Source: Betaproteobacteria bacterium | GTDB lineage: Bacteria; Pseudomonadota; Gammaproteobacteria; Burkholderiales; SG8-41 | NCBI GenBank assembly: GCA_016192825.1 | Contig: JACPTK010000099.1 | Span: forward strand, 1 to 64,000 | Direction: 5' to 3' | DNA length: 64,000 nucleotides | In this document: piece by piece, positions 1 to 8,254 of the stretch | Position numbering within the stretch: position 1 is the first letter of the stretch | Layout: each line of letters opens with the position of its first letter | Made by a program: the position numbers and the translations under genes | The notes under the pieces: model-generated | Database searches by the model: none | Seen by the model: the letters and a program-made list of their open reading frames with translations, nothing else | What the model was told of the DNA's origin: nothing

Positions 1-245
1 CTTGTCCATCGGCTCGCGGTTTCGCTCCATGCTTCCTTCCCACGCTCGGTCGCCCTCACGCAGTTGCACTTCGCTTCGTTCACTGTGGCCAGCTTACGGG
101 AGGACTTCCACCTCCAAGATCGCGCCCATGCTGGGCGCACAGCAAATAGGGGACAGACTGAGCTGTCCCCTATTTTTGTCATAAGTGACGGGACTCTCGC
201 AGTGCGGGATCTGCGTCTTTCTCATCACTCATCACTCATCACCCA
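1..245. other. Left-edge non-coding segment with hairpin and start of a heptad repeat
   Basis: No convincing gene is seen. At 144-156 and 163-175 a 13-base arm AAATAGGGGACAG is followed after 6 bases by its exact reverse complement and a T-run, so this is a strong hairpin that could terminate transcription on the plus strand. The bases before it look like the end of a dispersed element, but I cannot name it. From 221 to 250 the sequence is a 7-base tandem repeat (CTCATCA units) that begins at the stop codon of the DUF3095 gene. Confidence 0.5.
144..175 (+). terminator. 13-bp perfect inverted repeat with T-run
   Basis: Stem AAATAGGGGACAG / CTGTCCCCTATTT with the 6-base loop ACTGAG, followed by TT at 176-177. 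It could act as an intrinsic terminator or be the tip of a repetitive element. No gene for it to terminate is visible in the window. Confidence 0.45.
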
Positions 246-250
246 TCACC
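178..250. repeat. Stop-anchored heptad repeat behind DUF3095
   Basis: Read on the minus strand, the stop codon opens the series TGATGGG, TGATGAG, TGATGAG, TGATGAG. The sequence at 178-192 (GTCATAAGTGACGGG on the plus strand) is a weak complementary partner. Confidence 0.6.
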
Positions 251-1436
251 GCTCGCCGCCGGCGAGCCTGGCGGCGCGCTCCTTGAACGCCTTCGCCGCG
301 AGGAACAGCCCGCCATCGGCGCCGTCGATGAAGTGCAGGTGCCGGCCGGCGTAGTTGAATACGAGGCAGGTCATCTGCGCGCGGTCGGTGACGTGCAGGC
401 CGTAGATCAGCTCGCCGCGGTCGTAGCGCTCCTTCAGCCAGGCGTCGAGCGCGTGACGCTGCGCCGCGGTGCCGGCGAGAATCTGGCGGTAGATGTCCAC
501 GAACTTGCGCACGTCCGAGTTGCGCACCAGGGTTTCCTTGTAGCGGCCCCAGTCGGTCTTCCCGGTGTGGATGCCGAACTTCATGAGGAGCCACCCGAGC
601 ACGATGATGCAGCGCGTGCGCATCAGCACGAGCCATTGGCCCAGCGGCCCGCGACCGGCGGCGCGCACGCCCACCTCGTTCGCCAGACGGCCGCCGTCGA
701 GCGTGATGGTGAGCGCCGGCACCGAGACCGGGTGGCACGCGTCATCGTCGCCGTAGACCTCGCGCACGCGGGCAATGACCTCCCGGTACAGCGCGGCGGC
801 GCGGCCCGCGTCCGCTTCACGCGCGCGCACCATCAGGCTCACGGTCTCGCCGTGGCGGCTGGGAATGTCCCGCCAGCGGCACTCGAGGCCGTCGTGGCTG
901 CCGCGCGGCGCGATGCTGCCGGGCAGGATCACGTGCTGCGGCGCCGTGGCCGCATCCTTGATCAGGCGGTCGGCGTAAGCGACTCCCCCGCCCGAGAACA
1001 CCGCCTGAACGTAATGCTTCGAAACCCGGTAGCGCGCGACCAGGATGGCATGGCCCGCCTCGCGGATGCCCGCCACCGGCACCGTGGCAATGCGCAAGTC
1101 GAGCCCGAAGGACTCGCGCGCGATGTCGCGGGTCCTGGCGAGCGCGGCCCGCGTATCCTCGAGCAGCCGCGGCGGCACGCACAGCACGCACCCGTCGCCC
1201 TCGAAGCTGAACGGAATGTCGAGCTCGCCCGCCGCGTTCAGCACCGCGGTAATGGCGGCCGCCCCGACCGTGTTGACGTTCTTGTACCTGCCCGCCTGGA
1301 CCGCGGCGGTGGAGTCGCGCACGTCGCACAGCGCCACGTGCCAGTCGTCGGGCAGTGGCGCGTAGCTCCCGGCGCGGGTCACGGCACCGAAGTCGGTGAT
1401 GACGGGCAACTCGGCGTAGAATCGTTCGCTCGTCAT
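246..1436 (-). CDS. DUF3095 family protein
   Basis: A 396-residue protein recognised as DUF3095 from its overall sequence; no biochemical role is established for the family. The N-terminal third has features that recall class III nucleotide-cyclase folds: ALCDVRDST near residue 36 and FSFEGDGCVLCVP near residue 80. A cyclase-like origin is therefore possible, but no activity can be inferred. I start at the ATG at 1436 (MTSERFYAELP) rather than at an upstream ATG that would add 16 residues. The gene is divergent from the LVIVD gene across about 130 bases. Its stop codon TGA is the first unit of a heptad repeat array running downstream. Confidence 0.75.
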   Translation of the reverse strand: MTSERFYAELPVITDFGAVTRAGSYAPLPDDWHVALCDVRDSTAAVQAGRYKNVNTVGAAAITAVLNAAGELDIPFSFEGDGCVLCVPPRLLEDTRAALARTRDIARESFGLDLRIATVPVAGIREAGHAILVARYRVSKHYVQAVFSGGGVAYADRLIKDAATAPQHVILPGSIAPRGSHDGLECRWRDIPSRHGETVSLMVRAREADAGRAAALYREVIARVREVYGDDDACHPVSVPALTITLDGGRLANEVGVRAAGRGPLGQWLVLMRTRCIIVLGWLLMKFGIHTGKTDWGRYKETLVRNSDVRKFVDIYRQILAGTAAQRHALDAWLKERYDRGELIYGLHVTDRAQMTCLVFNYAGRHLHFIDGADGGLFLAAKAFKERAARLAGGER

Positions 1437-1563
1437 GGGAGCGCGTTCACAAGGGCGATTCGACAACGCGCCAGTGTAAAGCAATAATCACAATCCGAAC
1501 TTCCGCGGTCCGGTTTCGCTCTTCTGTTGTATATTCCGGACTCCCACCGGGAAGGAATCCGCC

Positions 1564-2886
1564 TTGAACGACATGACCAGCCCCAAGCTCGCCCGCAACG
1601 TCACCCGCCTCGCGCACATGGAGTTGCCCGGCGCGGGCCAGGTGTACGTGGAAGGCAACTGCGCGTACATCGGTCATCTCAGCAACCAAGAGCGGCTGGG
1701 GACGTCGATCCTCGACGTCTCCGATCCGCGCAGGCCGCGCATCGTGTCGCAGATCTTCCTGGAGGACCCGAACTCCCACAGCCACAAGGCGCGCGTGGTC
1801 GGCGACATCATGATCGTCAACAGCGAGCAGAACGGCTCGCCCCTCGGGCGCAAGGCCGAGCAGCTCGCCTCCGCGCGCCGCGCGCTCGAGCAGTCGCTGG
1901 GGCGCGCGCCGACGCACCGCGAGCTCGCCGCGAGGCTATCCGTGCAGGAAGGGGACATCCCGGTGCTGGAAGCCTCGGAGCGCAATCCCTACGACCAGGG
2001 CGGCTTCCGGATCTACGACGTCAAGAACAAGGCGAAGCCCCGGCTGCTCGCGTTCCAGAAGACCGGCGGCAAGGGTGTGCACCGCTACGACATGGATGAG
2101 AACCACGCCTACATCTCGACCGAGATGCCGGGCTATCTCGGCGCGATGCTGGTCATATACAACATCCGCAATCCTGAAAAGCCGGAAGAGGTTTCGCGCT
2201 GGTGGCTGCCCGGCCAGCACACGGCCGGCGGCGAGAAGCCGGCGTGGCCCGGCCGCCGCCATCGCCTGCATCACGCGCTGCGCGTGGGCGATCACCTTTG
2301 GGCGGGGTGCTGGATGGCGGGGGTGCGCGTGATCGACGTCTCGGACATTCGCAAGCCCAGGACGGTCGGCGCCTACAACTACCACCCGCCCTTTCCCGAG
2401 CCCACGCATACTTTCCGCGCGATGCCGGAGCGCATCGGCGGCCGGCGCATCGCGGTGGCGATTGACGAGGAGGACCAGGCGCACAGCGCCGAGGAGATGG
2501 TGCGGCGGCGCGGCCGTCCGCACGCCGCGCTGTGGGTGTTCGACGCAACCGACCTGGCCGGCCTGAAGCCGCTGTCGGTGTTCCAGGCGAGCGAGCTCGA
2601 CTCGCCGTGGAGCCGCGCGACGCCGGGCCGCTTCGGCGCGCACCAGTTCTTCGAGCGCATGAAGCGCGGCACGCTGGTGTACTGCACGTGGTTCGCCGGG
2701 GGGCTGCGCATCGTGGACCTCGCCGACCCGGCGGCGCCGGTCGAGGTCGGCCATTTCATCCCGGAGCCCGCGCGCGGGCGCGCGGGGCCGATGACCAACG
2801 ACGTGGACGTGGACGGCCGCGGCATCATCTACGTGGTGGACCGCGGCCCGCAGTTCGACATCCTGGAAATGACAAAGCGGGCCTGA
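1564..2886 (+). CDS. LVIVD-repeat beta-propeller-like protein with an inserted helical segment
   Basis: A 440-residue protein with several LVIVD-type repeats, seen as TSILDVSDPRRPRIV, FRIYDVKNKAKPRLL, LVIYNIRNPEKPEEV, VRVIDVSDIRKPRTV and LRIVDLADPAAPVEV. These predict a propeller-like scaffold; the function is unknown. No signal peptide is seen. Between the first repeats, at about residues 97-140, lies a charged helical segment containing LGRAPTHRELAARLSV, which resembles the helix-turn-helix part of sigma-70 region 3/4. The TTG at 1564 is preceded by GAAGGA at a good distance; the ATG at 1573 is the alternative. The gene is followed after 36 bases by a TctC receptor and probably heads a short operon with it and the aldolase. 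Confidence 0.75.
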   Translation: MNDMTSPKLARNVTRLAHMELPGAGQVYVEGNCAYIGHLSNQERLGTSILDVSDPRRPRIVSQIFLEDPNSHSHKARVVGDIMIVNSEQNGSPLGRKAEQLASARRALEQSLGRAPTHRELAARLSVQEGDIPVLEASERNPYDQGGFRIYDVKNKAKPRLLAFQKTGGKGVHRYDMDENHAYISTEMPGYLGAMLVIYNIRNPEKPEEVSRWWLPGQHTAGGEKPAWPGRRHRLHHALRVGDHLWAGCWMAGVRVIDVSDIRKPRTVGAYNYHPPFPEPTHTFRAMPERIGGRRIAVAIDEEDQAHSAEEMVRRRGRPHAALWVFDATDLAGLKPLSVFQASELDSPWSRATPGRFGAHQFFERMKRGTLVYCTWFAGGLRIVDLADPAAPVEVGHFIPEPARGRAGPMTNDVDVDGRGIIYVVDRGPQFDILEMTKRA

Positions 2887-2922
2887 GCGCCGGCTGCAAC
2901 AAACTTAACGAGGAGAGAGAAC

Positions 2923-3909
2923 ATGAAGTCGATCCGTATTCCGCTTCTGGCCTGCGCGTGGGGCGCGGCCGCTGCGTGCGCCGCAGTTCCGGCCTGGGCG
3001 CAGGACTGGAAGCCCACCAAGGCCATCGAGGTCATCGTCGGCACGCCGCCGGGTGGCCCGCTGGACCGCACGGCGCGGCTGCTGCAGCAGCTGCTGGAGA
3101 AACGCGGCGTCGGTGTCCCGGTCGCGGTAATGAACAAGCCCGGCGGCGGGCATGCAATCGCCATGGCCTACCTCAACCAGCATGCCGGGGACGGTCACCA
3201 TGTCTCCATGGCGCTCACCAACCTCATCACCAACCGGATCGTCGGCAGCAACCCGCTGACGTATTCCGACGTCACGCCGCTCGCGCTGCTCACCAGCGAG
3301 TACATCGGGGTGTCGGTGCGCGTAGACTCGCCGGTCAAGGACGGCATGGACCTCATCGCGCGGCTGCGCCAGAACCCGGAGGCGCTCACGTTCGCGATCA
3401 CCAACCGCGCGAGCGGCAATCACATCGCCGCGGGCCGGGTGCTGAAGGCGGCCGGTGTCGAACTGACGCGCGTCAAGTTCGTGTCGTTCAAGGGCTCGGC
3501 CGAGACGACGCTGGCCGTGCTCGGGGGGCACGTCGACGTCGTGATGGCGACGCCCACCTCCGCCTGGAAGCACATGGAGGCCGGAAAAATGCGCATGCTG
3601 GCCGTGTCCGCGCCGAAGCGGCTCACCGGCAAGATCGCGGGCGTGCCCACCTGGAAGGAGCTCGGCATCGACGCGGTGTCGCCCAACTGGCGCGCGCTCG
3701 TGGGGCCGAAGGGCATGACCGCGGAGCAGATCGCGTACTGGGACCGGATGCTTGCCGTGATCGTGAAGATGCCGGAGTGGCAGGACGCGGTCCGCAAGAA
3801 CCAGTGGGAGGACGATTACCTCAACAGTGCGGACACGGTCAAATTCATGCAGCGCGAATACCAGCACCTCGAGGCGCTGCTGACCGACCTGGGCGACGCG
3901 AAGAAATAG
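2923..3909 (+). CDS. Bug/TctC family periplasmic substrate-binding protein
   Basis: A 328-residue receptor of the tripartite tricarboxylate transporter (Bug) family, exported to the periplasm by an N-terminal signal peptide that ends near AVPAWAQ (residue 29). Family signs include the early VIVGTPPGGPLDRTARLL loop, which corresponds to the usual PxxPGGxxD motif, and the later KFVSFKGSAE stretch. Substrates of the family are usually carboxylates; this one cannot be assigned. AGGAGAG lies just before the ATG. No TctA or TctB membrane partner is nearby, which is common for Bug receptors. It sits 23 bases before the aldolase gene, so a carboxylate or aromatic-acid breakdown role is plausible. Confidence 0.9.
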   Translation: MKSIRIPLLACAWGAAAACAAVPAWAQDWKPTKAIEVIVGTPPGGPLDRTARLLQQLLEKRGVGVPVAVMNKPGGGHAIAMAYLNQHAGDGHHVSMALTNLITNRIVGSNPLTYSDVTPLALLTSEYIGVSVRVDSPVKDGMDLIARLRQNPEALTFAITNRASGNHIAAGRVLKAAGVELTRVKFVSFKGSAETTLAVLGGHVDVVMATPTSAWKHMEAGKMRMLAVSAPKRLTGKIAGVPTWKELGIDAVSPNWRALVGPKGMTAEQIAYWDRMLAVIVKMPEWQDAVRKNQWEDDYLNSADTVKFMQREYQHLEALLTDLGDAKK

Positions 3910-3932
3910 CGCCGCGCGGCTTGACCCCGGCC

Positions 3933-4634
3933 ATGAACCGAGCGAAGGACAAGCTGCGCCGGCGCGGCACGGTGCTGGTCATCAACCCGGACTTCCCGTC
4001 GCCGGCGCTGGTCGAGCACTTCGGCGGGCTCGGGTTCGACGCCGCGTTCATCGATTGCGAGCACGGCAGCGCCGGGTTCGAGCGCGTGGAGGAGCTGGCC
4101 CGCGCCGCCCGTGCCGCCGGCATGACGTCCATCCTCCGGCCGCGGTCCTGCGAGCGGAGCCTGGTCACGCGCTATCTCGATCGCGGCGTGGGCGGCATCC
4201 AGTTCCCGGGCATCGAGGACGCCGCGGCGGCGCGCGAAGCGGTCCACATCGTGCGCGCGGCACGCGGCAGCAATTTCGCGGACACGCTCGTCGTCGCCAT
4301 GATCGAATCGGCCGGGGCCGTGGATAATCTGCCCGCCATCGTTGCGGTCGAGGGGCTCGATGCGGTAGTGGTCGGCCTCGCCGACCTCAGCCGCTCGCTG
4401 GGTCACCCCGGCGACGGGCAGCACCCCGATGTGCGGCGCGCAGTGGAACGCATCATCGGCGTCGCCAGCGGATCGAAGCGGGTTGTCGCGGGCTTCAATC
4501 TCCATCGCTGGGAGGATGGCCGCGAGCTCATGGATAAGGGTGTGCGCTGGCTCACCCTACATGCCAAGGCCCTGCTCGGGCGCGGAACGAAGGAGCTGTG
4601 CGGATTGCTTGGAAACACCGCCGGCAGTCCGTAG
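3933..4634 (+). CDS. HpcH/HpaI aldolase/citrate lyase family protein
   Basis: A 233-residue protein of the HpcH/HpaI family, class II pyruvate aldolases that cleave hydroxy-oxo acids into pyruvate or oxaloacetate plus an aldehyde. Visible motifs are AFIDCEHG (residues 31-38), the QFPGIEDA segment, and VVAMIESAGAVDNL with the conserved metal-binding Glu. The DLSRSLGHPGD segment near residue 148 matches the family GxxDLxxSLG motif. It is shorter than the usual 250-260 residues but looks complete. The ATG at 3933 is chosen; a TTG 12 bases earlier is possible. It follows the TctC receptor directly, suggesting one transcript for uptake and cleavage of a keto or hydroxy acid. Confidence 0.85.
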   Translation: MNRAKDKLRRRGTVLVINPDFPSPALVEHFGGLGFDAAFIDCEHGSAGFERVEELARAARAAGMTSILRPRSCERSLVTRYLDRGVGGIQFPGIEDAAAAREAVHIVRAARGSNFADTLVVAMIESAGAVDNLPAIVAVEGLDAVVVGLADLSRSLGHPGDGQHPDVRRAVERIIGVASGSKRVVAGFNLHRWEDGRELMDKGVRWLTLHAKALLGRGTKELCGLLGNTAGSP

Positions 4635-4787
4635 CTTCCGCAACGCGCGCGCGTACGCCACCCCGTCGCACGCTCAGGGCACGCTGCGCCGGGAATAGGC
4701 GGCTTCCCGCCGGCGTTTACCTTGCTGCGAGGGCCGCGTCGCCGTCGTCTCAACCCTCGGGCAGGCGGAATCCAACGGAGACTAACC

Positions 4788-5450
4788 ATGAAGAGCGAGT
4801 TCAGCAGGGCCTTGCTGTTCGCGTTGATATCGCTGGGCCATGCCGGCGGCGCGCAAGCGCAAAACTCCGGCATGACGTTCTTTATCAGCAGCGCCGGCTC
4901 CGGAAAGGGCGCTGACTTCGGCGGGCTGGCGGGCGCGGACCGCCACTGCCAGTCGCTCGCGGCCGCGGCAGGCGCCGGCAAGCGCACCTGGCGCGCCTAC
5001 CTCAGCACGACCGCCTCCGGCAGCCGGGCCGCGGTCAACGCGCGCAACCGCATCGGCAAGGGTCCCTGGCACAACGCGAAGGGCCGGCTGATCGCGCGTG
5101 ACGTCAATGAGCTGCACGAGGGCGTCAACAACATCAACCGCTCTTTTGCGCTGACCGAGAAGGGCGGAATCGTGAACGGCCGCGCCGACGCGCCCAACAT
5201 GCACGACATCCTCACCGGCTCCCGGCCCGACGGCACGGCCATTGCGGGCGACCCCGCCAAGACCACCTGCGGCAACTGGACGTCGAGCGGCGCGGGCGCC
5301 GCGATGGTCGGCCACCACGACCGGTGGGGCCTGCGCGACGACGAGCCCTCGCGATCCTGGAATTCGTCGCATTACTCGCGCGGCTGCAGCCCGGACAACC
5401 TGAAGGCTTCCGGCGGCGCCGGGATGATCTACTGCTTTGCGGTGAAATGA
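4788..5450 (+). CDS. Secreted lectin-like protein
   Basis: A 220-residue exported protein with a signal peptide ending at GGAQAQ (about residue 25). The mature part resembles the C-type-lectin/endostatin-like fold proteins often annotated as lectin in alpha- and betaproteobacteria: an early GLAGADRHC motif, the segment TWRAYLST, repeated Trp/Asn/Gly-rich stretches, and four well-spaced cysteines (in ADRHC, TTCGNW, SRGCSP and IYCFAVK) that could form disulfides. The ligand is unknown. GGAG sits a little upstream of the ATG. It is convergent with the dioxygenase gene, with only 20 bases between the two stops. Confidence 0.65.
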   Translation: MKSEFSRALLFALISLGHAGGAQAQNSGMTFFISSAGSGKGADFGGLAGADRHCQSLAAAAGAGKRTWRAYLSTTASGSRAAVNARNRIGKGPWHNAKGRLIARDVNELHEGVNNINRSFALTEKGGIVNGRADAPNMHDILTGSRPDGTAIAGDPAKTTCGNWTSSGAGAAMVGHHDRWGLRDDEPSRSWNSSHYSRGCSPDNLKASGGAGMIYCFAVK

Positions 5451-5470
5451 GATGAGCGGGGGCGGCGCGG

Positions 5471-6364
5471 TCAGGCGGGAACCGCAACGCCTTCCTGCTC
5501 GCAGGTGTTGGCGACGTCGCTGACCGTGGCGCGGCGCATGTCGCGCACCCAGCGCAGGTCGTCGAAGTCCGTGCCGCGGTGCAGGGTGCAGCGGTTGTCC
5601 CACATGACGAGGTCGCGCTCGCGCCAGCGGTGGGTGTAGACGAACTGGCGCTGCGTCGCGTGCGCAATCAGCGCGTCGATCAGCGCGCGCCCCTCCGTCT
5701 CCGGCATCCCGAAGATGCGCCCGGCATGGGAGGCGACGTAGAGCGACTTCCTGCCGTTCTGCGGTATCGTCCGCACGAGAACCTGCGGCACCGGCGGCAG
5801 CCGCCGGCCCTCGTCCTCGGTAAAGTCCGTGAAGCCGCTCTTGCGCCGCGACGTCGCGATCGAATGCTCGGCGACGAGGCCCTGGAGCCGCCGCTTCATG
5901 GCGTCGGACAGCGCATCGTAGGCCGCGCGCTGGTCGGCGAACTCGGTGTGACCGCCGACGGGCGCGACGGTGCGGGAATACAGCAGCGAGGCGAGTCCGG
6001 GGCGGAACTTGAACGAGCTGTCGGTGTGCCAGAGCCGGTTGCCTGCCTTGTACTGGCGCTGGCGGCTGTCCCCCGCCCAGATCCGGCCGTCCGGGGCGAG
6101 ATTGGAGATGTCGGCGAAGCTCACGTTGAGCCGGTGCGGCGCCTTCTTCGTATCGAGGACGCGGTCGGTCTCGACCGGCCCGAACTCGCGCGCGAACGCG
6201 AGGTGCTGCGCCGGCGTCAGGTCCTGGCCGGGGAAGACCAGCACGGCGTATTTCCAGAACGCCGCCTTGACCGCCGCCAGGTCGGCCGCCGGGAGGGCTG
6301 ACAGGTCCGCGTCGCCCACTTCGGCGACAAAGTCCGGGGTCACGGGACAGATCGAGATGCCCAT
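5471..6364 (-). CDS. TfdA/TauD family Fe(II)/2-oxoglutarate-dependent dioxygenase
   Basis: A 297-residue oxygenase that should couple decarboxylation of 2-oxoglutarate to hydroxylation of a small acidic substrate. The facial triad is visible: His and Asp in LWHTDSSFKFRP (about residue 113) and the distal His in CTLHRGTDF (about residue 262), followed by the conserved Arg region WVRDMRRATV. The WHTDSSF form is closer to TfdA (2,4-D-type) than to TauD, but the substrate cannot be set. The 14 bases before the ATG abut a strong hairpin that belongs to a framed spacer element, so no ordinary ribosome-binding site is evident. Confidence 0.88.
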   Translation of the reverse strand: MGISICPVTPDFVAEVGDADLSALPAADLAAVKAAFWKYAVLVFPGQDLTPAQHLAFAREFGPVETDRVLDTKKAPHRLNVSFADISNLAPDGRIWAGDSRQRQYKAGNRLWHTDSSFKFRPGLASLLYSRTVAPVGGHTEFADQRAAYDALSDAMKRRLQGLVAEHSIATSRRKSGFTDFTEDEGRRLPPVPQVLVRTIPQNGRKSLYVASHAGRIFGMPETEGRALIDALIAHATQRQFVYTHRWRERDLVMWDNRCTLHRGTDFDDLRWVRDMRRATVSDVANTCEQEGVAVPA

Positions 6365-6378
6365 GGGGCGCGCCGGTC

Positions 6379-6589
6379 TAGGAGTTTGCCGGACTTAGCG
6401 CCGACAAACTCCTAAATGCAAAACCGCCTGCACAAGAACGGCATAAAAAGGCAGTGAAATCCTCATGTTCAGCCTGATTGCGCGCACGCTGGAGGCCAAC
6501 AACGGTTGTCATCCCGAATCTCCATTCGCAACGCGCATGCGGTTTTGCTGTTAGCAGCCTGTCGGAACGCCAAGTCCGACAGGCTGCTA
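6379..6589. repeat. Hairpin-framed ~210-bp spacer element, copy 1
   Basis: Left hairpin 6379-6414: TAGGAGTTTGCCGG with partner CCGACAAACTCCTA and an 8-base loop. Next comes GCAAAACCGCC (6418-6428), matched by GCGGTTTTGC (6539-6548). The right hairpin is TAGCAGCCTGTCGGA (6552-6566) with its perfect 15-base partner (6575-6589). The last three bases are the stop codon of the broken cNMP-binding gene on the minus strand. The element therefore runs from that stop codon to just before the dioxygenase start. Similar elements lie at 28852-29063, 43751-43951 and 54544-54741. Confidence 0.75.
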
Positions 6590-6911
6590 GTACTTGCCGT
6601 GCACCTTGTAAATGTAGTTCTGCAGCTCGATCAGGTGCAGGTTCATGCGGCGCTGGATGGCGTGCACCACGCGCATGATGGCGCGCATGGCCTTGTACAC
6701 GATGCGGGGGTGCGAATCGAGCAGGGTCTCGAGCCGCTCCCGGTTGAGCGCGAAAACGCGCGTCCCGCCCTGCGCCCTGAGCGCGGCGTAGCGCGGCTCG
6801 TTGTAGGTCATACACGTCGATCAGGCCCGCGAGCACTTCGCATTCCTGGCTGGTCATTTCCCGGGCAAGGGGAGAGGCCTTGAGAATTTCGAACTTGCTC
6901 AATTCGGCCAT
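6587..6911 (-). pseudogene. Cyclic-nucleotide-binding (Crp-like) protein, internally deleted and frameshifted
   Basis: Two parts of one gene are in different frames. The N-terminal part begins at the ATG at 6911 (MAELSKFEILKASPLAREMT) and reads to VYDLQ near 6800. The C-terminal part, from NEPRYAALRAQGGTRVFAL to the end KVHGKY at 6587, is in another frame. Intact cNMP-binding proteins of this type have some 40-60 more residues between these points, including the nucleotide-phosphate cassette, so a deletion with frameshift has removed the binding core. It lies divergently upstream of lrgA and may once have regulated it. A short product from an internal start is possible but unlikely to be functional. 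Confidence 0.75.
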
Positions 6912-7072
6912 AACGCGCTCCGTGCAAGTATGAATGGCGATATTGTAGAAGCTTCTCCGAGGATGCACCCGGCGAGTGAACGGGACCCGCCCTCCCTCGC
7001 CGGCGCCGGGTTCGCCTTTTCCCCTCTCCCGGCCCCCTTTATCATTGACCGGACGGCATAAGGGCAATGGGC

Positions 7073-7423
7073 ATGATCGACGGGCTGGTGCGCATCCTGG
7101 TGTTCCAGGGAATCGGGGAAATCGCCGCGAAATTCGTGTTCCCGCTCGTGCCGGGGCCGGTGATCGGGCTCGTGCTGCTCCTCGCGTTCCTCGCCTGGCG
7201 CGGCGCGGTGCCGGAGGGCGTGGAGCTCGTGTCGGGTGCGTTCATGCGCTACCTCGGGGTGCTGTTCGTGCCGGCGGCCGTCGGCGTCGTGATGTACTGG
7301 CCGCGCCTGGAGCAGCACGCCCTCGCGATCGCCGTCGCGCTGGTGGGCAGCGTGCTGGCAACCATCGCGGTTTCCGCGCTGGTCGCAAAGCTCGCCGGAC
7401 GGAAGGACGCCGATGCGGCCTGA
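7073..7423 (+). CDS. lrgA: CidA/LrgA family holin-like membrane protein
   Basis: A small membrane protein of about 116 residues with four predicted helices and the family feature FPLVPGPVIGLVLLL near residue 26. LrgA works with LrgB; the pair has been linked to control of murein hydrolases and, in several bacteria, to export or uptake of small organic acids. I prefer the ATG at 7073, which has AAGGG 8 bases before it; the ATG at 7067 is too close to that site. The reading frame overlaps lrgB by 11 bases, so the two are translationally coupled. Confidence 0.88.
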   Translation: MIDGLVRILVFQGIGEIAAKFVFPLVPGPVIGLVLLLAFLAWRGAVPEGVELVSGAFMRYLGVLFVPAAVGVVMYWPRLEQHALAIAVALVGSVLATIAVSALVAKLAGRKDADAA

Positions 7424-8141
7424 ATTTCCCGCGATCCACGAGATCTGGGTCTACCTCTCGGGCAGCCCGCTGCTCGCGCTGGTGCTGACCCTTGCGGCGT
7501 ACCAGATCGGCGTGATGATCTACGAGCGCGCCGGGCTGCACCCGCTCGCGAACCCGGTGCTGATCGCGGTGACGCTGATCGCCGCGACCATCACGGCGAT
7601 CGACATGCCCTATCCCAAGTACTTCGAGGGCGCGCAATTCGTGCATTTCCTGCTCGGGACGGCGACCGTCTCGCTGGCCGTGCCGATCTACAAGGGGCTG
7701 CCGTCGCTGCGCGGGCGCCTGCTGCCGCTGGCGGCCGCGCTGCTCGGCGGCGGCGTGACTTCCATCGTGACGGCGGTGGCGCTCGCCCGTCTGCTGGGCG
7801 CGGACGAAACCGTGGTGGGCGGGCTCTACGCCAAGTCGCTGACGGCGCCGATCGCCATGGGGGTCGCCGAGCGCATCGGCGCCTCGCCCACGCTGACCGC
7901 GGTGTTCACCGTCACGACCGGCATCCTCGGCGCGGCGCTGGGCCGGTTCGTGCTCGACGCGGTGCGCTGCCGCGAATGGTGGCAGCGCGGATTCGCGATC
8001 GGCGTGGCGGCGCACGGCATCGGCACCTCGCGCGCGTTCAGCGTGCATCCCCAAGCGGGCGCCTACGCCGGGCTCGCGATGGGTCTGCACGGCGTGATCG
8101 GCGCAATCGCGATTCCGTGGGCGATTACCGCGCTGCGCTGA
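7413..8141 (+). CDS. lrgB: LrgB family membrane protein
   Basis: A 242-residue integral membrane protein with about six to seven helices, the usual LrgB length. Typical stretches are YQIGVMIYERAGLHPLANPVLIAV near the N-terminus, the ALGPATVSLAVPIY-like segment LGTATVSLAVPIYKG, the KSLTAPIAMGVAERIG motif and HGIGTSRAF near the C-terminus. It partners LrgA, whose gene it overlaps. The stop codon is followed by a heptad repeat hairpin that fills the spacer to the next gene. Confidence 0.92.
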   Translation: MRPEFPAIHEIWVYLSGSPLLALVLTLAAYQIGVMIYERAGLHPLANPVLIAVTLIAATITAIDMPYPKYFEGAQFVHFLLGTATVSLAVPIYKGLPSLRGRLLPLAAALLGGGVTSIVTAVALARLLGADETVVGGLYAKSLTAPIAMGVAERIGASPTLTAVFTVTTGILGAALGRFVLDAVRCREWWQRGFAIGVAAHGIGTSRAFSVHPQAGAYAGLAMGLHGVIGAIAIPWAITALR

Positions 8142-8161
8142 TCAGGCCGAGAGCGGGAGGC

Positions 8162-8240
8162 GTGATAGGTGATAAGTGATAGGAGCCAAGAATACCCGCT
8201 CCGCGGGAACCTTATCACTTATCAGTCGTCACTTATCACG
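8162..8240. repeat. Heptad repeat hairpin between lrgB and a lipoprotein gene
   Basis: The left array GATAGGT, GATAAGT, GATAGGA (8164-8184) is complementary to the right array CTTATCA, CTTATCA, GTCGTCA, CTTATCA (8211-8238). The centre contains CCCGCTCCGCGGG. The convergent genes on both sides end within 25 bases of the arms, so it may terminate both. Confidence 0.8.
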
Positions 8241-8254
8241 CCTTTCCCGCAAGC

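Noticed and set aside
1-184. Small frames at the left edge
   Set aside because: They cross a hairpin and a repeat-like stretch and have no protein features.
2532-3932. Long upstream extension of the HpcH/HpaI aldolase frame
   Set aside because: It overlaps the LVIVD and TctC genes in another frame and is not protein-like; the aldolase starts at 3933.
8162-8240. Possible CRISPR array
   Set aside because: Units of 7-8 bases with no spacers, no leader and no cas genes; these are short tandem repeats.
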